Assembly: GCA_963675055.2 (NCBI GenBank)
Contig: CAXXJE010000005.1
Span: 722,576-786,575, forward strand
Direction of reading: 5' to 3'
DNA: 64,000 nucleotides
DNA from: PGYT01 sp963675055
Lineage (GTDB): Bacteria > Bacteroidota > Ignavibacteria > Ignavibacteriales > Melioribacteraceae
Under the pieces are notes generated by a model that was given only the letters and a program-made list of their open reading frames with translations, was not told where the DNA came from and made no database searches. Below, in pieces: positions 45,197 to 54,740 of this stretch; position 1 is the stretch's first letter; each line of letters opens with the position of its first letter. The position numbers and the translations under genes are program-made.

Positions 45197-47968
45197 TTAA
45201 AAATCTATTGAAAATCCAAACCTAAATTCTCTAGGTGATGAATAAAAATCCGGTCGGGTGTAATACTCATCTGCAGTTTTAACTGCGGGATTCCCTTCCG
45301 CCATTCTGTTAGCAGCTTCCGCAGTACTTGTTGTAGCAGCTAAAGTATAACCTGCTGAACCTGTACTGGCATATACAACTCTTTCATTCAGTGTATCAAA
45401 CAGATTGAATATTTTCACAAAAGCAGTCAGATCAAAACCATACAAAGTGAAGGTTTTTTCTGCCATCAGATCCAGACTGAATGTTGTTGGTTTTCTGCCG
45501 GAATTTACTTTGAGGTAAATCTGCTTATCATACTGTTCCGGTGTATACGGTAACCCGGAGCCCAATTTACCGATTAGCGCAACATTCCAATCCTGTGATT
45601 CCCCGATACTGAAAGTTGAATTTAACTGATGTGATCTATCCCATGTCAAGTAAACAGGAATCTTTTCAACCTGACTGCCGGATGATAAATCAAAGAAAAA
45701 TGATTCGGGATCAGTGTCGTTTCCTTCAGCTACCTGGAAGGTATAATCCAACGTAAAACTGAACATATCACTTGGAGTTCTTCGCTTAGTAAGTGAGAAA
45801 ACAAAACCTTTGATATTAGCATAATCTTTATTTACATATTTATTATAGCTTTCATCACCATCAACTCTGATTCTTTGTCTGGCCAGTAAATTCCTAACAT
45901 CTTTATAATACCCGGTTACATTGATTGCAAGATTGTCCAACAATTGCTGTTGCAAACCCAGTTCATACGAAACTGTCTTTTCAGGTTTTAGGTCAGCATT
46001 TCCAAATGTTGGTACACCTGTGCTCGTCTTAAAACTTGAATTAGTATATAAAAATTTCAGACTTGGCAGTTGAACAAAGTGCCCGTAACTGAAATGTATT
46101 ATCCCCTGATCCGTTATAGGGAAGGAAATACCAACACGAGGACTAAGCTGCTGTTTTACGGATGCATCCGCTAACAGGCTTTCAGCATCAATGTATGACG
46201 GGATACCGTTCATGTAAGGTGTCGGGTATGTTCTGTTTGTTGAGTATTGTGATTTGGGAGCAAAATAGTCATAGCGTAAGCCAATATTTAGTATTATGCT
46301 CTTGTACTCCATTTTATCCTGTATATAAAGCGAGAACTCATAAGGTTTCTTTTTATAACTATTATGCAAATTCCCTGTTTCGGGTGCAATAGTTGCGCTT
46401 GTAAAATTTGTGGAGTCACGAATAATGGTAAAATAATGATAGTTCAATTCATACATCCTGAATTGCCCGCCGAATTTAAGTTCATGCGTATTATTAAGCT
46501 GGCTGGTCAGGTCGAATTTAGCCCCAAAAGCCTGGGTCCTTCGATAGAACTGGGACTGTTCTCCGTAATAATAGGTGCCACCGTTTTGAAACGCAATGGT
46601 TGTCGGCAGTGTTGTGGATTTATAATCAGGCTGGTATCTTGGATCCGCATGCAACCCGTCCAGACTCATACCAGCGTAAAAATCGACTTCATTTCCGCTT
46701 GCGTCCAGCAAGGGGTAAAGATAACTTTTGTAATCGTCCTGATTATATGATGCTCTTAATGTGTAAAAAGTACTATTGCTTAGCACATGCCTAATCTCAA
46801 AAATATTTAGAAAGCTTTCCGAATAACTCGTCGGAGCGGCATCTGGGTTATACTTATTATCATGATCATACGTTTTATATTCACTGTTAGAATAGATAAG
46901 ATCATAATTAAATTTAAGAGTGCTAATAGGCGAATAAGTAAGTTTGGCGGTTGTACTAATTGATTCCGAAGGATTCATTGCAACGTATTTTCCATCTCCG
47001 GTAGATACCACATTAATATTATCGGTATCATACGGATCTATGTAAACCGAATCGGAAACACTATGTTCGCGAATCCCATAAAGATACCCGTCACTTCTAC
47101 TATATCGTCCCGAACCGAAAAACCTGACTTTATTACCTAAAAACGGAACAGGTCCGCCTAACGTAGCTTCTCCTACGGAAGTATTCAGCACATCAATATC
47201 ATCAATATTGGTGAACATTTCTGTGCGAGAACTTAAATAATCACCAGTATAGAAAGATGCGCTGCCGGTATAGGTTTTCCCTCCTTCTTTGGTAACTGTA
47301 TTTACGATACCACTTAATGCGTTACCATATTCAGCATTAAAAGTACCGCTGACCACCGCTAATTCCTGAACTGCGTTGGTAGCTATTGCAACTCCTTTTG
47401 AGTTATCATAAGGATTATTAATACCTACGCCGTTTATTGAATAACCGATTTCCGATGAACGTCCACCTCGTATATGCAGCGCACCGTCAGCACCCTGAGT
47501 AATACCAGCCTGTAAAGTTAACAACTGTGTAATACTTTCAACCGGTAATGATTCAATTTGTTCTGCGTCAATTGAAACGTGTGAAGAAGTCAGATCTCTT
47601 CTGACCATTTTAGCTTCCGCCCTTACAACAACTACCTCAGTTGTTATCGACTCAGTAGACATCGTGAAATCCACTCTGGTTGTAAAATCGGCTCTAACCT
47701 TCACATCAACTATTTCTTTTTTCTGAAATCCAACACCCGATGCAATTAACACGTATGTACCGGGACTTAGATTGTTAATAATAAAATTCCCTTCAATATC
47801 AGTTGCAGCGCCGAAAGAAGTTCCCTGAACAAGAATATTAATTCCAATCAAAGCTTCTCCGGTTTCAGTATCGGTAACAAGACCGGCTATTTTACCGGTA
47901 GTACCTGCGAACACAAATGAACATGAAGTAAATATAAGGATTGCCATTAGTAGCAATTTTTTCGACAT
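45197..47968 (-). CDS. TonB-dependent receptor with carboxypeptidase-regulatory-like domain
   Basis: A 923-residue outer-membrane receptor. Signal peptide ending FVFAG; a carboxypeptidase-regulatory-like beta-sandwich (about 24-105, 'GKIAGLVTDTETGEALIGINI'); a plug domain (about 130-235, 'HIRGGRSSEIGYSINGV'); and a barrel of about 22 strands ending in 'FRFGFSIDF' with a terminal Phe. It imports a ligand using TonB energy. The substrate is unknown; no SusD-like partner is present. GGGAGG precedes the ATG, and a strong promoter lies about 120 bases upstream. Confidence 0.92.
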   Translation of the reverse strand: MSKKLLLMAILIFTSCSFVFAGTTGKIAGLVTDTETGEALIGINILVQGTSFGAATDIEGNFIINNLSPGTYVLIASGVGFQKKEIVDVKVRADFTTRVDFTMSTESITTEVVVVRAEAKMVRRDLTSSHVSIDAEQIESLPVESITQLLTLQAGITQGADGALHIRGGRSSEIGYSINGVGINNPYDNSKGVAIATNAVQELAVVSGTFNAEYGNALSGIVNTVTKEGGKTYTGSASFYTGDYLSSRTEMFTNIDDIDVLNTSVGEATLGGPVPFLGNKVRFFGSGRYSRSDGYLYGIREHSVSDSVYIDPYDTDNINVVSTGDGKYVAMNPSESISTTAKLTYSPISTLKFNYDLIYSNSEYKTYDHDNKYNPDAAPTSYSESFLNIFEIRHVLSNSTFYTLRASYNQDDYKSYLYPLLDASGNEVDFYAGMSLDGLHADPRYQPDYKSTTLPTTIAFQNGGTYYYGEQSQFYRRTQAFGAKFDLTSQLNNTHELKFGGQFRMYELNYHYFTIIRDSTNFTSATIAPETGNLHNSYKKKPYEFSLYIQDKMEYKSIILNIGLRYDYFAPKSQYSTNRTYPTPYMNGIPSYIDAESLLADASVKQQLSPRVGISFPITDQGIIHFSYGHFVQLPSLKFLYTNSSFKTSTGVPTFGNADLKPEKTVSYELGLQQQLLDNLAINVTGYYKDVRNLLARQRIRVDGDESYNKYVNKDYANIKGFVFSLTKRRTPSDMFSFTLDYTFQVAEGNDTDPESFFFDLSSGSQVEKIPVYLTWDRSHQLNSTFSIGESQDWNVALIGKLGSGLPYTPEQYDKQIYLKVNSGRKPTTFSLDLMAEKTFTLYGFDLTAFVKIFNLFDTLNERVVYASTGSAGYTLAATTSTAEAANRMAEGNPAVKTADEYYTRPDFYSSPREFRFGFSIDF

Positions 47969-48093
47969 GCTTTCCTCCCGAAAGTATCAAGGAAATTACT
48001 TAGTTTTTAAGATTTTATGATTTAATTTCTGTTAAAAAATCTGCCTCGGAACCCGGCAATTAGTGTTATAGTGTGTGTAACAATTAGCCAACT

Positions 48094-48122
48094 AACCTAA
48101 ATCATTCCGTTAGAAATGTCAA
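48094..48122 (-). promoter_or_regulatory. Promoter of the TonB receptor operon
   Basis: On the minus strand: TTGACA (48122-48117), a 17-base spacer, TAGGTT (48099-48094) continuing as TAGGTTAG, one mismatch from TAnnTTTG. Transcription would start near 48087. Confidence 0.65.
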
Positions 48123-48245
48123 TTCAAAACTTATGAGAACCCGTAAATTTATTACTTTTATGCATATTTATTCAAGTGTAAAACTTCACAAACTAAATGA
48201 ATTATAGATTATAAACCGGTATGATCTATCGTATTAATCCGGGCT

Positions 48246-48279
48246 ATAAAAAAAGCCGTGAATAGTTATCCACGGCTTT
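48246..48279 (-). terminator. Terminator of the FG-GAP protein gene
   Basis: A 9-bp perfect stem AAAGCCGTG/CACGGCTTT with a 10-base loop, followed on the minus strand by TTTTTTT. It lies 20 bases after the stop codon and separates this gene from the TonB operon. Confidence 0.85.
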
Positions 48280-48298
48280 AATTTTAATCAGTCATACA

Positions 48299-50146
48299 TT
48301 ATTTAACCAGCGCCATCTTAATTGATTTGCTGAAGTTACCATATTGAAGTGTTGCAATATAATTTCCACTGGCTACTTTCTGACCAAGATTATTTGTTGC
48401 ATCCCAGGTAGCTTCGTATGATCCCTTATTAAATTCTTCGTTGTCAATCAAAGTTTTTACTTCCTTCCCAAGCATATCATATACTTTCAATGAGATTTTC
48501 TTGTTCAATGGAAGACTAAACTTAATTGAAGTAGTCGGGTTAAACGGATTAGGATAGTTCTGATCAAGTTTATAATCGTCAGGTGTAACAACTCCGAGAT
48601 CTATAGCCTTCACACCGGTTTCATCGTCACCTTCAATTACCCGGACATTGATAGCGTTTAAATTAACGGATTTTACAACCTCACCCTCAAGAAATTTCAC
48701 ACTATCAGCATTCCAGGTGTAATTTTTAATTGTCAGGGTGTCAGTAGCGCTTTGATAAGCCAGAACAAGGTCGTCTTTGCCGTTATTATTGATATCTCCT
48801 TTTTCTATTTTGGCTACAAAGCTACCGAAAGTCGTATCTGTCCATGTTGTACCAAGTGAATCATAGTTTGAAAGAGTAACAATCATAGGCTCGCCAATCG
48901 GGTAAACCGATGCAGTGTAACTGGAAAAATCCAACAAGGAACCGGAACCGTTATAATCAAGCACGGTGGCTTTATAACCCGGCGAACCACAAATTACCAT
49001 CTCATCATCGCCGTCGCCATCAAGATCAGCCGCTCCGGTGCCCCAGTATTCTGCGTTATCGATTCCAACTTCTTTCCAAAGAGAATCTTGAAGTACTGCG
49101 AAATTATCCTGGCTCCATACTTCAACACCATCTGAACCGGATGGTATATCCATCATAACAATTTTGAAATTGTCCGGATTTCCGTTACCAATATATGTTG
49201 CTCCGTACAACTCATCTTTTCCATCGCCATCGACATCAATAGAGTTAACTCCCATATATGAAACTGCATCCAATGCATCAGGATTTGTACACTCCAGATA
49301 CACCGGCCCGCTTACACCTGCATCAGGATTTTCGCGTGAAGGATATGTATAAGTATCAGTGCCTGTAGGTTCAATAGACCAGAATCCATAGAAATTCCAG
49401 TAATGGTTAACGATCTCTTCAACTCCGTCGCCGTCGTAATCGCAAGGGAGTGACTGCCAATAGGAACCACCGGAAAACCTGTTGAAAGGATGAACATTAG
49501 GATCACCGCCTTCAACCTGCCAGGAGGCAAATCCCGGGGCATTTCCATTAATTCCCAGAATATATACGTTACCGTCATAATTACAGGTAATCAACTCATC
49601 CTTTCCATCACCGTCAAAGTCATATACAATACCTTTCTCCCTATTCATCCTGTAGAGCCCAAAACCTGCATCCTCATGTAAATTAGAAGGGAACTCTATA
49701 ATGGATTGGGTTCCATAATCGTTATCTGAACCGGTAAACTCGAATACTTGTATAGCACCGTCATCAGCAGGACCGGTTGGAAAAATAATTTCTTTCATTC
49801 CGTCGCCGTCAAGATCTCCGGACTGAACCCACCTGGGATTATAACTTCCCTCAAGAAGATTAACAGGAGACGACCATACCAGTTCCAGTACTTCACCATT
49901 TAGTTCCAGTACATGAACACGACCACCGTTTTGATAATCCGTTGCAATTACTTCTCTTTTACCATCCCCATCCAAATCATCCGTTATTGTTGCGCCGCGA
50001 ACATGATTATAAGTTCCGGACCAAGGTCTTTCAGGATCATCGTTATCGAGATTGTTACAATAAAACGATCCGATTTGTTTAACCTGACCGAACATACCTG
50101 ATGAACAAATCAAAAGAGCTGATAAAAACAATATAAATTTCTTCAT
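48299..50146 (-). CDS. FG-GAP/VCBS repeat protein with type IX sorting domain
   Basis: A 615-residue exported protein (signal peptide ending GMFGQ). At least seven repeats of a DxDGDGxxE type calcium-binding loop are spaced through it ('DLDGDGKREVIATD', 'DLDGDGMKEIIF', 'DFDGDGKDELI', 'DYDGDGVEEI', 'DVDGDGKDELYG', 'DLDGDGDDEMVI', 'DINNNGKDDLVL'), enough for a seven-bladed propeller. The C-terminus carries 'NYPNPFNPTTSIKFSLP' and 'LKVYDMLGKEVKTL', a type A sorting domain. ATG at 50146 is chosen because GGAGG is 7 bases upstream; a longer in-frame start adds an uncharacteristic leader. Probably surface-exposed; ligand unknown. Confidence 0.9.
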   Translation of the reverse strand: MKKFILFLSALLICSSGMFGQVKQIGSFYCNNLDNDDPERPWSGTYNHVRGATITDDLDGDGKREVIATDYQNGGRVHVLELNGEVLELVWSSPVNLLEGSYNPRWVQSGDLDGDGMKEIIFPTGPADDGAIQVFEFTGSDNDYGTQSIIEFPSNLHEDAGFGLYRMNREKGIVYDFDGDGKDELITCNYDGNVYILGINGNAPGFASWQVEGGDPNVHPFNRFSGGSYWQSLPCDYDGDGVEEIVNHYWNFYGFWSIEPTGTDTYTYPSRENPDAGVSGPVYLECTNPDALDAVSYMGVNSIDVDGDGKDELYGATYIGNGNPDNFKIVMMDIPSGSDGVEVWSQDNFAVLQDSLWKEVGIDNAEYWGTGAADLDGDGDDEMVICGSPGYKATVLDYNGSGSLLDFSSYTASVYPIGEPMIVTLSNYDSLGTTWTDTTFGSFVAKIEKGDINNNGKDDLVLAYQSATDTLTIKNYTWNADSVKFLEGEVVKSVNLNAINVRVIEGDDETGVKAIDLGVVTPDDYKLDQNYPNPFNPTTSIKFSLPLNKKISLKVYDMLGKEVKTLIDNEEFNKGSYEATWDATNNLGQKVASGNYIATLQYGNFSKSIKMALVK

Positions 50147-50466
50147 GAATACCTCCGTTAAGATATATTTTTTATATTTTGGCGTGTTGGGGTGCAACAT
50201 AAGAATTTTTCAACAAAAAAAAAGGGGTTTTGTTGTTAATTTTTTGTTTATTATGCTCGAAACAAGTTAAAAACGCAAGATTTTATAATTAAATTCATTA
50301 AATATTAAAAATTGCAACAGTTACCGCAACAATTTTATTCCATTATTAAGTAAAAGGGATGAGAGCACTAAAAACTCAAGGAAAAGTGGGCCTTTCTTGC
50401 ATACCTGAAAGTATATTGAAATTCCAGCAATAATTTTTTAAGCAGGTAAAAAAGAGAAGTGGAATG
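50147..50466. other. Intergenic region between the phosphatase operon and the FG-GAP gene
   Basis: About 320 bases, AT-rich, with no credible ORF. It includes a run of nine A's (about 50215-50223) followed by GGGG and a possible minus-strand promoter for the FG-GAP gene. I see no clear terminator for the phosphatase operon. Confidence 0.6.
50250..50278 (-). promoter_or_regulatory. Possible promoter of the FG-GAP gene
   Basis: On the minus strand: TTGCGT (50278-50273), a 17-base spacer, CATAAT (50255-50250). The -10 is one mismatch from TATAAT but the -35 is only half-matched. The leader would be about 100 bases. Confidence 0.4.
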
Positions 50467-53049
50467 CTAATTTACTTTTATTAGAACTAGAGTAATATCA
50501 TCGTTCTGAGGGGCGTTTTTCTTATGGCGGCTCAAATCCTGTAGTAAAACTTTCATTATTTCGGAAGCATTTGAATTTAAATTATTCTTAAGAATAAATC
50601 TGAAATTATCTTCGCCGAACAATTTGTTTGTGTCATTCATTAATTCGGTAACCCCATCTGAGTACAATGATATAAGGGATCCTGATTTCAGAGGTATCGT
50701 AATTTCCTCCACAACAGAATTGAAAATATCCCCTTTCTCAAGTCCAATGCCTATCCCCGGCGATGTGTAATTCTTTATTTCTTCTTCATTAACAATGACT
50801 AAAGGAGTGTGACCTGCTCTGGCAAATGTTATTATGTTTGATTCAGTATCAATCAGGGCAACCGAGACTGTAATAAACCAATTTTTCTCAATCGATTTGT
50901 ACATTGATCTGTTTATTTCAACCAGTACTTCTTTAGGAGAAAGGTTTTCATTGCAATACAATTGCATCATAGTTTGCAGTTTAGACATGTAAAACGAAGC
51001 GGATAACCCCTTTCCCGAAACATCGCCTATTACGGCAAATAACTTGGTCTCAGAAACTTTAATCAGGTCGTAATAGTCGCCACCGACGTGCATAGCGGGC
51101 AGCATTTTTCCGCAAATATCCAGATTTTGAAAATCCGGTGCTTCAACAGGCAGCAGACTATCCTGAATCTTCCGCGCGTTTTCTAAGTCGCGGTCCATCT
51201 TCAGTTTTTCGGCCTCAGATTCATAGAGTCTGGCATTTTCAATTGCTACAGCGAGCTGATTAGCCGCGGCGGATAGCAAATCCAGATCCTTACCACTGAA
51301 CTTTGAGCCCGAGTGTTTTAATCCGAACAATGTGAATCCAATCACTTTTGATTGAATGATCAGTGGAATTATTGTGAATATCTCTTCGCTTTCCAGCCTT
51401 GATTGAGATTCGGGGAAAACATAATTGAAATCGGTTTCTTCTATGACCAATACTAATCCTGCATCCTTTTTTGAAAGGATAAATTGTGCAAGATTTCCAA
51501 TGCTTGCCTCGACATCAAACGGGTATTCGTTAAAACCTGTCCCCTCGGCATAATGAAATAAGTTACTTTTCTGTCTGTCTTTAAGCAGTATACCGAATTG
51601 TTCAACCTTAAGAGACTCAACGAATGTATTCGTTGTTGACTTGAGAATGTTGCCGAGCCCAACAATTGTTGCCACGTCGCTGCTGAATTTAACAAGTACT
51701 CTTTGATAAGCAAACTGCTCCGGATAGAACCTTCTTGTAATAACTTCCTGCAGTCGCTCTTTAGTTGACTGAAATATAATCGCCGCACCAATAAATACAA
51801 ACCCGGCAATTATTCCCTGATACTCTGTTCCAATCGCGCTGCTTACTGATTGTCCCAGCACATAAACAAGTAGAAAATACAAAGCCGCAATAGAAACAGT
51901 TGCCGCACCGTATAGCAACGTATTCTTTAAAACATCAGTTACATCCATTAAAGAGTACTTAAATATTGAAAAGGCGAATGCAACAGGAATCAGAGAAATA
52001 AGGATTATCGGAGAAAAAAGTTCTGGCGAATTATAAATAGTCGATGCAGGAACAGAATTATATTGTACGATTCGGTAAAGCACGACGGTATAAATAATTG
52101 AAATAACACCGATGGCATAAGCAACCAGTATAATAAAGATTGCAGTACGCTCATTTTTAGTTTTGAGTTTGAGGTAATTGATGAAAAGCGAGACAAGTCC
52201 GACAACAGCGCTTGTGATTACGAGTAAAATTATAAATTGGTTATATAACCCGAAGAAATAATCTCTTGCTACACTATTATCATAAATGAAGCTGACCTTA
52301 AAAACTGTGATTAGAATAAATAGTAAAACCGGGGTTGTATAAAGAATTTTTACAGTGTACTTCTTGTCAATAATTGAGAACCTGTTTGGGAAGATCCAGA
52401 AAAAGTGGACAACAAAAAACGGGAGAAATACGCCACCCAGAGTTTGTATGGCATCAACAATTACTGCGATATACGGGTAATTGTATATCGGATTTGAAAT
52501 TTGACTCGATTGTAGCACATTGAATAGTGAGAACAACACCAGAGCGCCGCCAATTCTGAAAAATAGAACTTGTGAATACCCGTCAGGTTTGGCATTAATA
52601 ACAATTGCTCCAACAATAAACCATATACCGCTAATAAGAAGATAGGCCAGTCCCCCGAATTGAATTAGTTTTTTAACCTCAACCTTTGCGTCGAAAACTC
52701 TTCCATTTCTACTTACCCGATAAATGGCAGTGTCGCCGCTCTGCATATTATACAACTCAGTTGTAGCAACCCGCAAGTCTTCAATTTTCCGACCATTGAT
52801 TTCAAGTAAAAGATCACCGTCACGGATACCGGCATTCCAGGTAACTCCTTCAAATTTTACATCGGTAAAAACGAAGCCCGCCTGATCTTTATCTTTTTGC
52901 TGTGGAGACCAGATACATTCATCATTTGGCCGAGGTGTGATTTCAATAAGAAAGTAGAGCTGAGTAAGGATCATAATTGCAAGCACAATTGAAGCCGGTA
53001 TCAGCAGTTGTTTCCTGTATTTGGCTATTAGATATTTTATGGTTTCCAT
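50467..53049 (-). CDS. SpoIIE-type protein phosphatase with PDZ, multi-span membrane and GAF domains
   Basis: An 860-residue signalling protein. One N-terminal membrane span (about 15-36), a periplasmic PDZ-like domain (about 50-115, 'AGIRDGDLLLEINGRKI'), seven or more further spans (about 130-415), a GAF-like domain (about 440-610), a short coiled linker, and a PP2C/SpoIIE domain (about 635-860). Metal-site motifs are 'VGGDYYDL', 'IGDVSGKGLSA', 'SLYSDGVTEL' and 'QNDDITLVLI'. It should dephosphorylate a STAS anti-anti-sigma protein in response to a membrane or periplasmic signal. It is the last gene of the partner-switching operon, 3 bases after the previous stop. Confidence 0.87.
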   Translation of the reverse strand: METIKYLIAKYRKQLLIPASIVLAIMILTQLYFLIEITPRPNDECIWSPQQKDKDQAGFVFTDVKFEGVTWNAGIRDGDLLLEINGRKIEDLRVATTELYNMQSGDTAIYRVSRNGRVFDAKVEVKKLIQFGGLAYLLISGIWFIVGAIVINAKPDGYSQVLFFRIGGALVLFSLFNVLQSSQISNPIYNYPYIAVIVDAIQTLGGVFLPFFVVHFFWIFPNRFSIIDKKYTVKILYTTPVLLFILITVFKVSFIYDNSVARDYFFGLYNQFIILLVITSAVVGLVSLFINYLKLKTKNERTAIFIILVAYAIGVISIIYTVVLYRIVQYNSVPASTIYNSPELFSPIILISLIPVAFAFSIFKYSLMDVTDVLKNTLLYGAATVSIAALYFLLVYVLGQSVSSAIGTEYQGIIAGFVFIGAAIIFQSTKERLQEVITRRFYPEQFAYQRVLVKFSSDVATIVGLGNILKSTTNTFVESLKVEQFGILLKDRQKSNLFHYAEGTGFNEYPFDVEASIGNLAQFILSKKDAGLVLVIEETDFNYVFPESQSRLESEEIFTIIPLIIQSKVIGFTLFGLKHSGSKFSGKDLDLLSAAANQLAVAIENARLYESEAEKLKMDRDLENARKIQDSLLPVEAPDFQNLDICGKMLPAMHVGGDYYDLIKVSETKLFAVIGDVSGKGLSASFYMSKLQTMMQLYCNENLSPKEVLVEINRSMYKSIEKNWFITVSVALIDTESNIITFARAGHTPLVIVNEEEIKNYTSPGIGIGLEKGDIFNSVVEEITIPLKSGSLISLYSDGVTELMNDTNKLFGEDNFRFILKNNLNSNASEIMKVLLQDLSRHKKNAPQNDDITLVLIKVN

Positions 53050-53052
53050 AAG

Positions 53053-54732
53053 TTAATTTACTTTTATCACCATTACAGTTATATCATCCGATTGAGGAGC
53101 GCCTTTACTGAACTTTTCCACATCCGAGATTATAGCATTAAGTATATTCTGTGCGGTTTCTCCGGCAAGAGACGTACTTAGTTTCTCGAGGCGTTTATCT
53201 GAGTATTCCTGTTTATCTTTATTCATTGCTTCGGTTATACCATCGGTAAAAAGAAGTATTTCGTCTTCAGCCTCTAATTGTATTGTATCAAAATTATACG
53301 GGATCATTGTTGGTAGAACTCCGAGTATCATGCCGCCGAGTTTTAATTTAGTAATTGTTGCCTTCCTAATGAGTAACGGGGGATTGTGCCCCATATTAAC
53401 ATATGTAAACTCTTTCGTTTTATCGTCCAAAATTCCCCAAAAGAAAGTGATAAAACTTCCGTCTGAAGTATTTTCGGATACCAAATCATTGATTAAGTTA
53501 GACGCCTCACCAAGAGCAATGTTCTGTTTGCAAATTGATTGCAGAAAGGCCTGAAGATTAGCCATTAATAATGCTGCCTGAACACCCTTGCCTGATACAT
53601 CGGCAATAGCAACAAGGACTCTGTGATCATCAAGTTGAACTACATCGTAATAATCTCCACCCACCTGACGCGCAGAACGGTTAACTGCTGCAATATCGTA
53701 GCTGTTAAGTCTGGGGAGTTTGTTGGGTAATAAATTACGCTGAATATTCTGGGCAATTTCAAGATCCTTTTCCAGCCTCTGCTTTTCAAGCATATCATTA
53801 AAAAGTTTGCCGTTCTCAATAGATATAATAGCAAGGCTTCCAATTGAAGAAATGTATTCAATATCCGATCTGGAATAATTCGTACCGGTTGTTTTCTTTC
53901 CAAGAAGAATAAGTCCTTTGGTTTCTGATTTGATCTTCATAGGAATAATAAGGTCTATTCCAAGATCAGAAAAAGATTTGAACTCATCTGTGTCGGAGAA
54001 AGGGCTCATCGGTTCAATAAATCTTTCCTTACTGCAATTCCCCAAGGCAAAGGTCAACTCTTTCTCCGGGAACCTGTTTTCAAGAAGTTCATAATCATCA
54101 TCACTGCATGTAATGACAGCAAACTTGGTAACAAGCAATTGACCGATAATTGAAAATACAAGCAGTTTTCCGACGCGTTCAGTATCTATAATACTACTGA
54201 ACTCCTTACTTAAATCGAACAGCGAACTTAACTGGTTTACTTTTGCATCAAGATCCCGATTTACATTTTTAATTTTTTGAACAATAATCGAGTTTTCAAT
54301 AGCTGATGCCGCAACATTGATTAACGTTGATAAAAATTCTTTATCTTCAGCATTATACTCACCGTCCATCATTCTCTTACCCAATAGCAATACGCCTATC
54401 GTGGTACCGGAGGCTTCGATGGGTACATTTACTTCAAACTTGTTTTCCCTGATAAAATCGTTTAGGATACTATTATTTCTCATACTATTAACCGGAACTA
54501 TAGGAAACCTGTCCAGCATTTCAGAATTGCAACCCTTTGAAGATTTTACTCCCAGAATTCCGGATTCGTCCGAAAGAGCAATTATGCCCTTTGACGTATG
54601 AAATTTACTAAGACATGTAAGTAGTAAGTTGCTGAGTGTAAGTTCGAGGTCTAAATTGGAGTTTATGAGGTTTGAAAAATCAACAAGGGCCGACAAGTTT
54701 CGCATTGCTGCGTTATTATCCAAAGGAAGCAT
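53053..54732 (-). CDS. Soluble SpoIIE-type protein phosphatase with two GAF domains
   Basis: A 559-residue protein without membrane spans. Two GAF-like domains (about 15-165 and 175-330) precede a helical linker ('EKQRLEKDLEIAQNIQRNLLP' region, about 318-340) and a PP2C/SpoIIE domain (about 345-559) with 'VGGDYYDVVQ', 'IADVSGKGVQA', 'LLFTDGITEAM' and 'QSDDITVMVI'. It resembles RsbU/RsbP-type phosphatases that reactivate a phosphorylated STAS protein, here with cytoplasmic sensing. It starts 8 bases after the RsbW-like kinase gene. Confidence 0.88.
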   Translation of the reverse strand: MLPLDNNAAMRNLSALVDFSNLINSNLDLELTLSNLLLTCLSKFHTSKGIIALSDESGILGVKSSKGCNSEMLDRFPIVPVNSMRNNSILNDFIRENKFEVNVPIEASGTTIGVLLLGKRMMDGEYNAEDKEFLSTLINVAASAIENSIIVQKIKNVNRDLDAKVNQLSSLFDLSKEFSSIIDTERVGKLLVFSIIGQLLVTKFAVITCSDDDYELLENRFPEKELTFALGNCSKERFIEPMSPFSDTDEFKSFSDLGIDLIIPMKIKSETKGLILLGKKTTGTNYSRSDIEYISSIGSLAIISIENGKLFNDMLEKQRLEKDLEIAQNIQRNLLPNKLPRLNSYDIAAVNRSARQVGGDYYDVVQLDDHRVLVAIADVSGKGVQAALLMANLQAFLQSICKQNIALGEASNLINDLVSENTSDGSFITFFWGILDDKTKEFTYVNMGHNPPLLIRKATITKLKLGGMILGVLPTMIPYNFDTIQLEAEDEILLFTDGITEAMNKDKQEYSDKRLEKLSTSLAGETAQNILNAIISDVEKFSKGAPQSDDITVMVIKVN

Positions 54733-54740
54733 TAAGCCCT

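Larger units (their letters stand above)
47969..48298. other. Intergenic region before the TonB receptor operon
   Basis: About 330 bases with no credible ORF. It holds the terminator of the upstream FG-GAP gene, the TonB operon promoter, and a leader of about 119 bases ending in the GGGAGG ribosome-binding site. Confidence 0.7.

Noticed and set aside
46364..46750. Plus-strand open frame opposite the TonB receptor
   Set aside because: Antisense to conserved barrel strands, no ribosome-binding site, and no recognisable protein pattern.
50147..50200. Longer N-terminus for the FG-GAP protein
   Set aside because: The extra 18 residues are not a signal peptide; ATG at 50146 has GGAGG at good spacing and begins a classic signal peptide.
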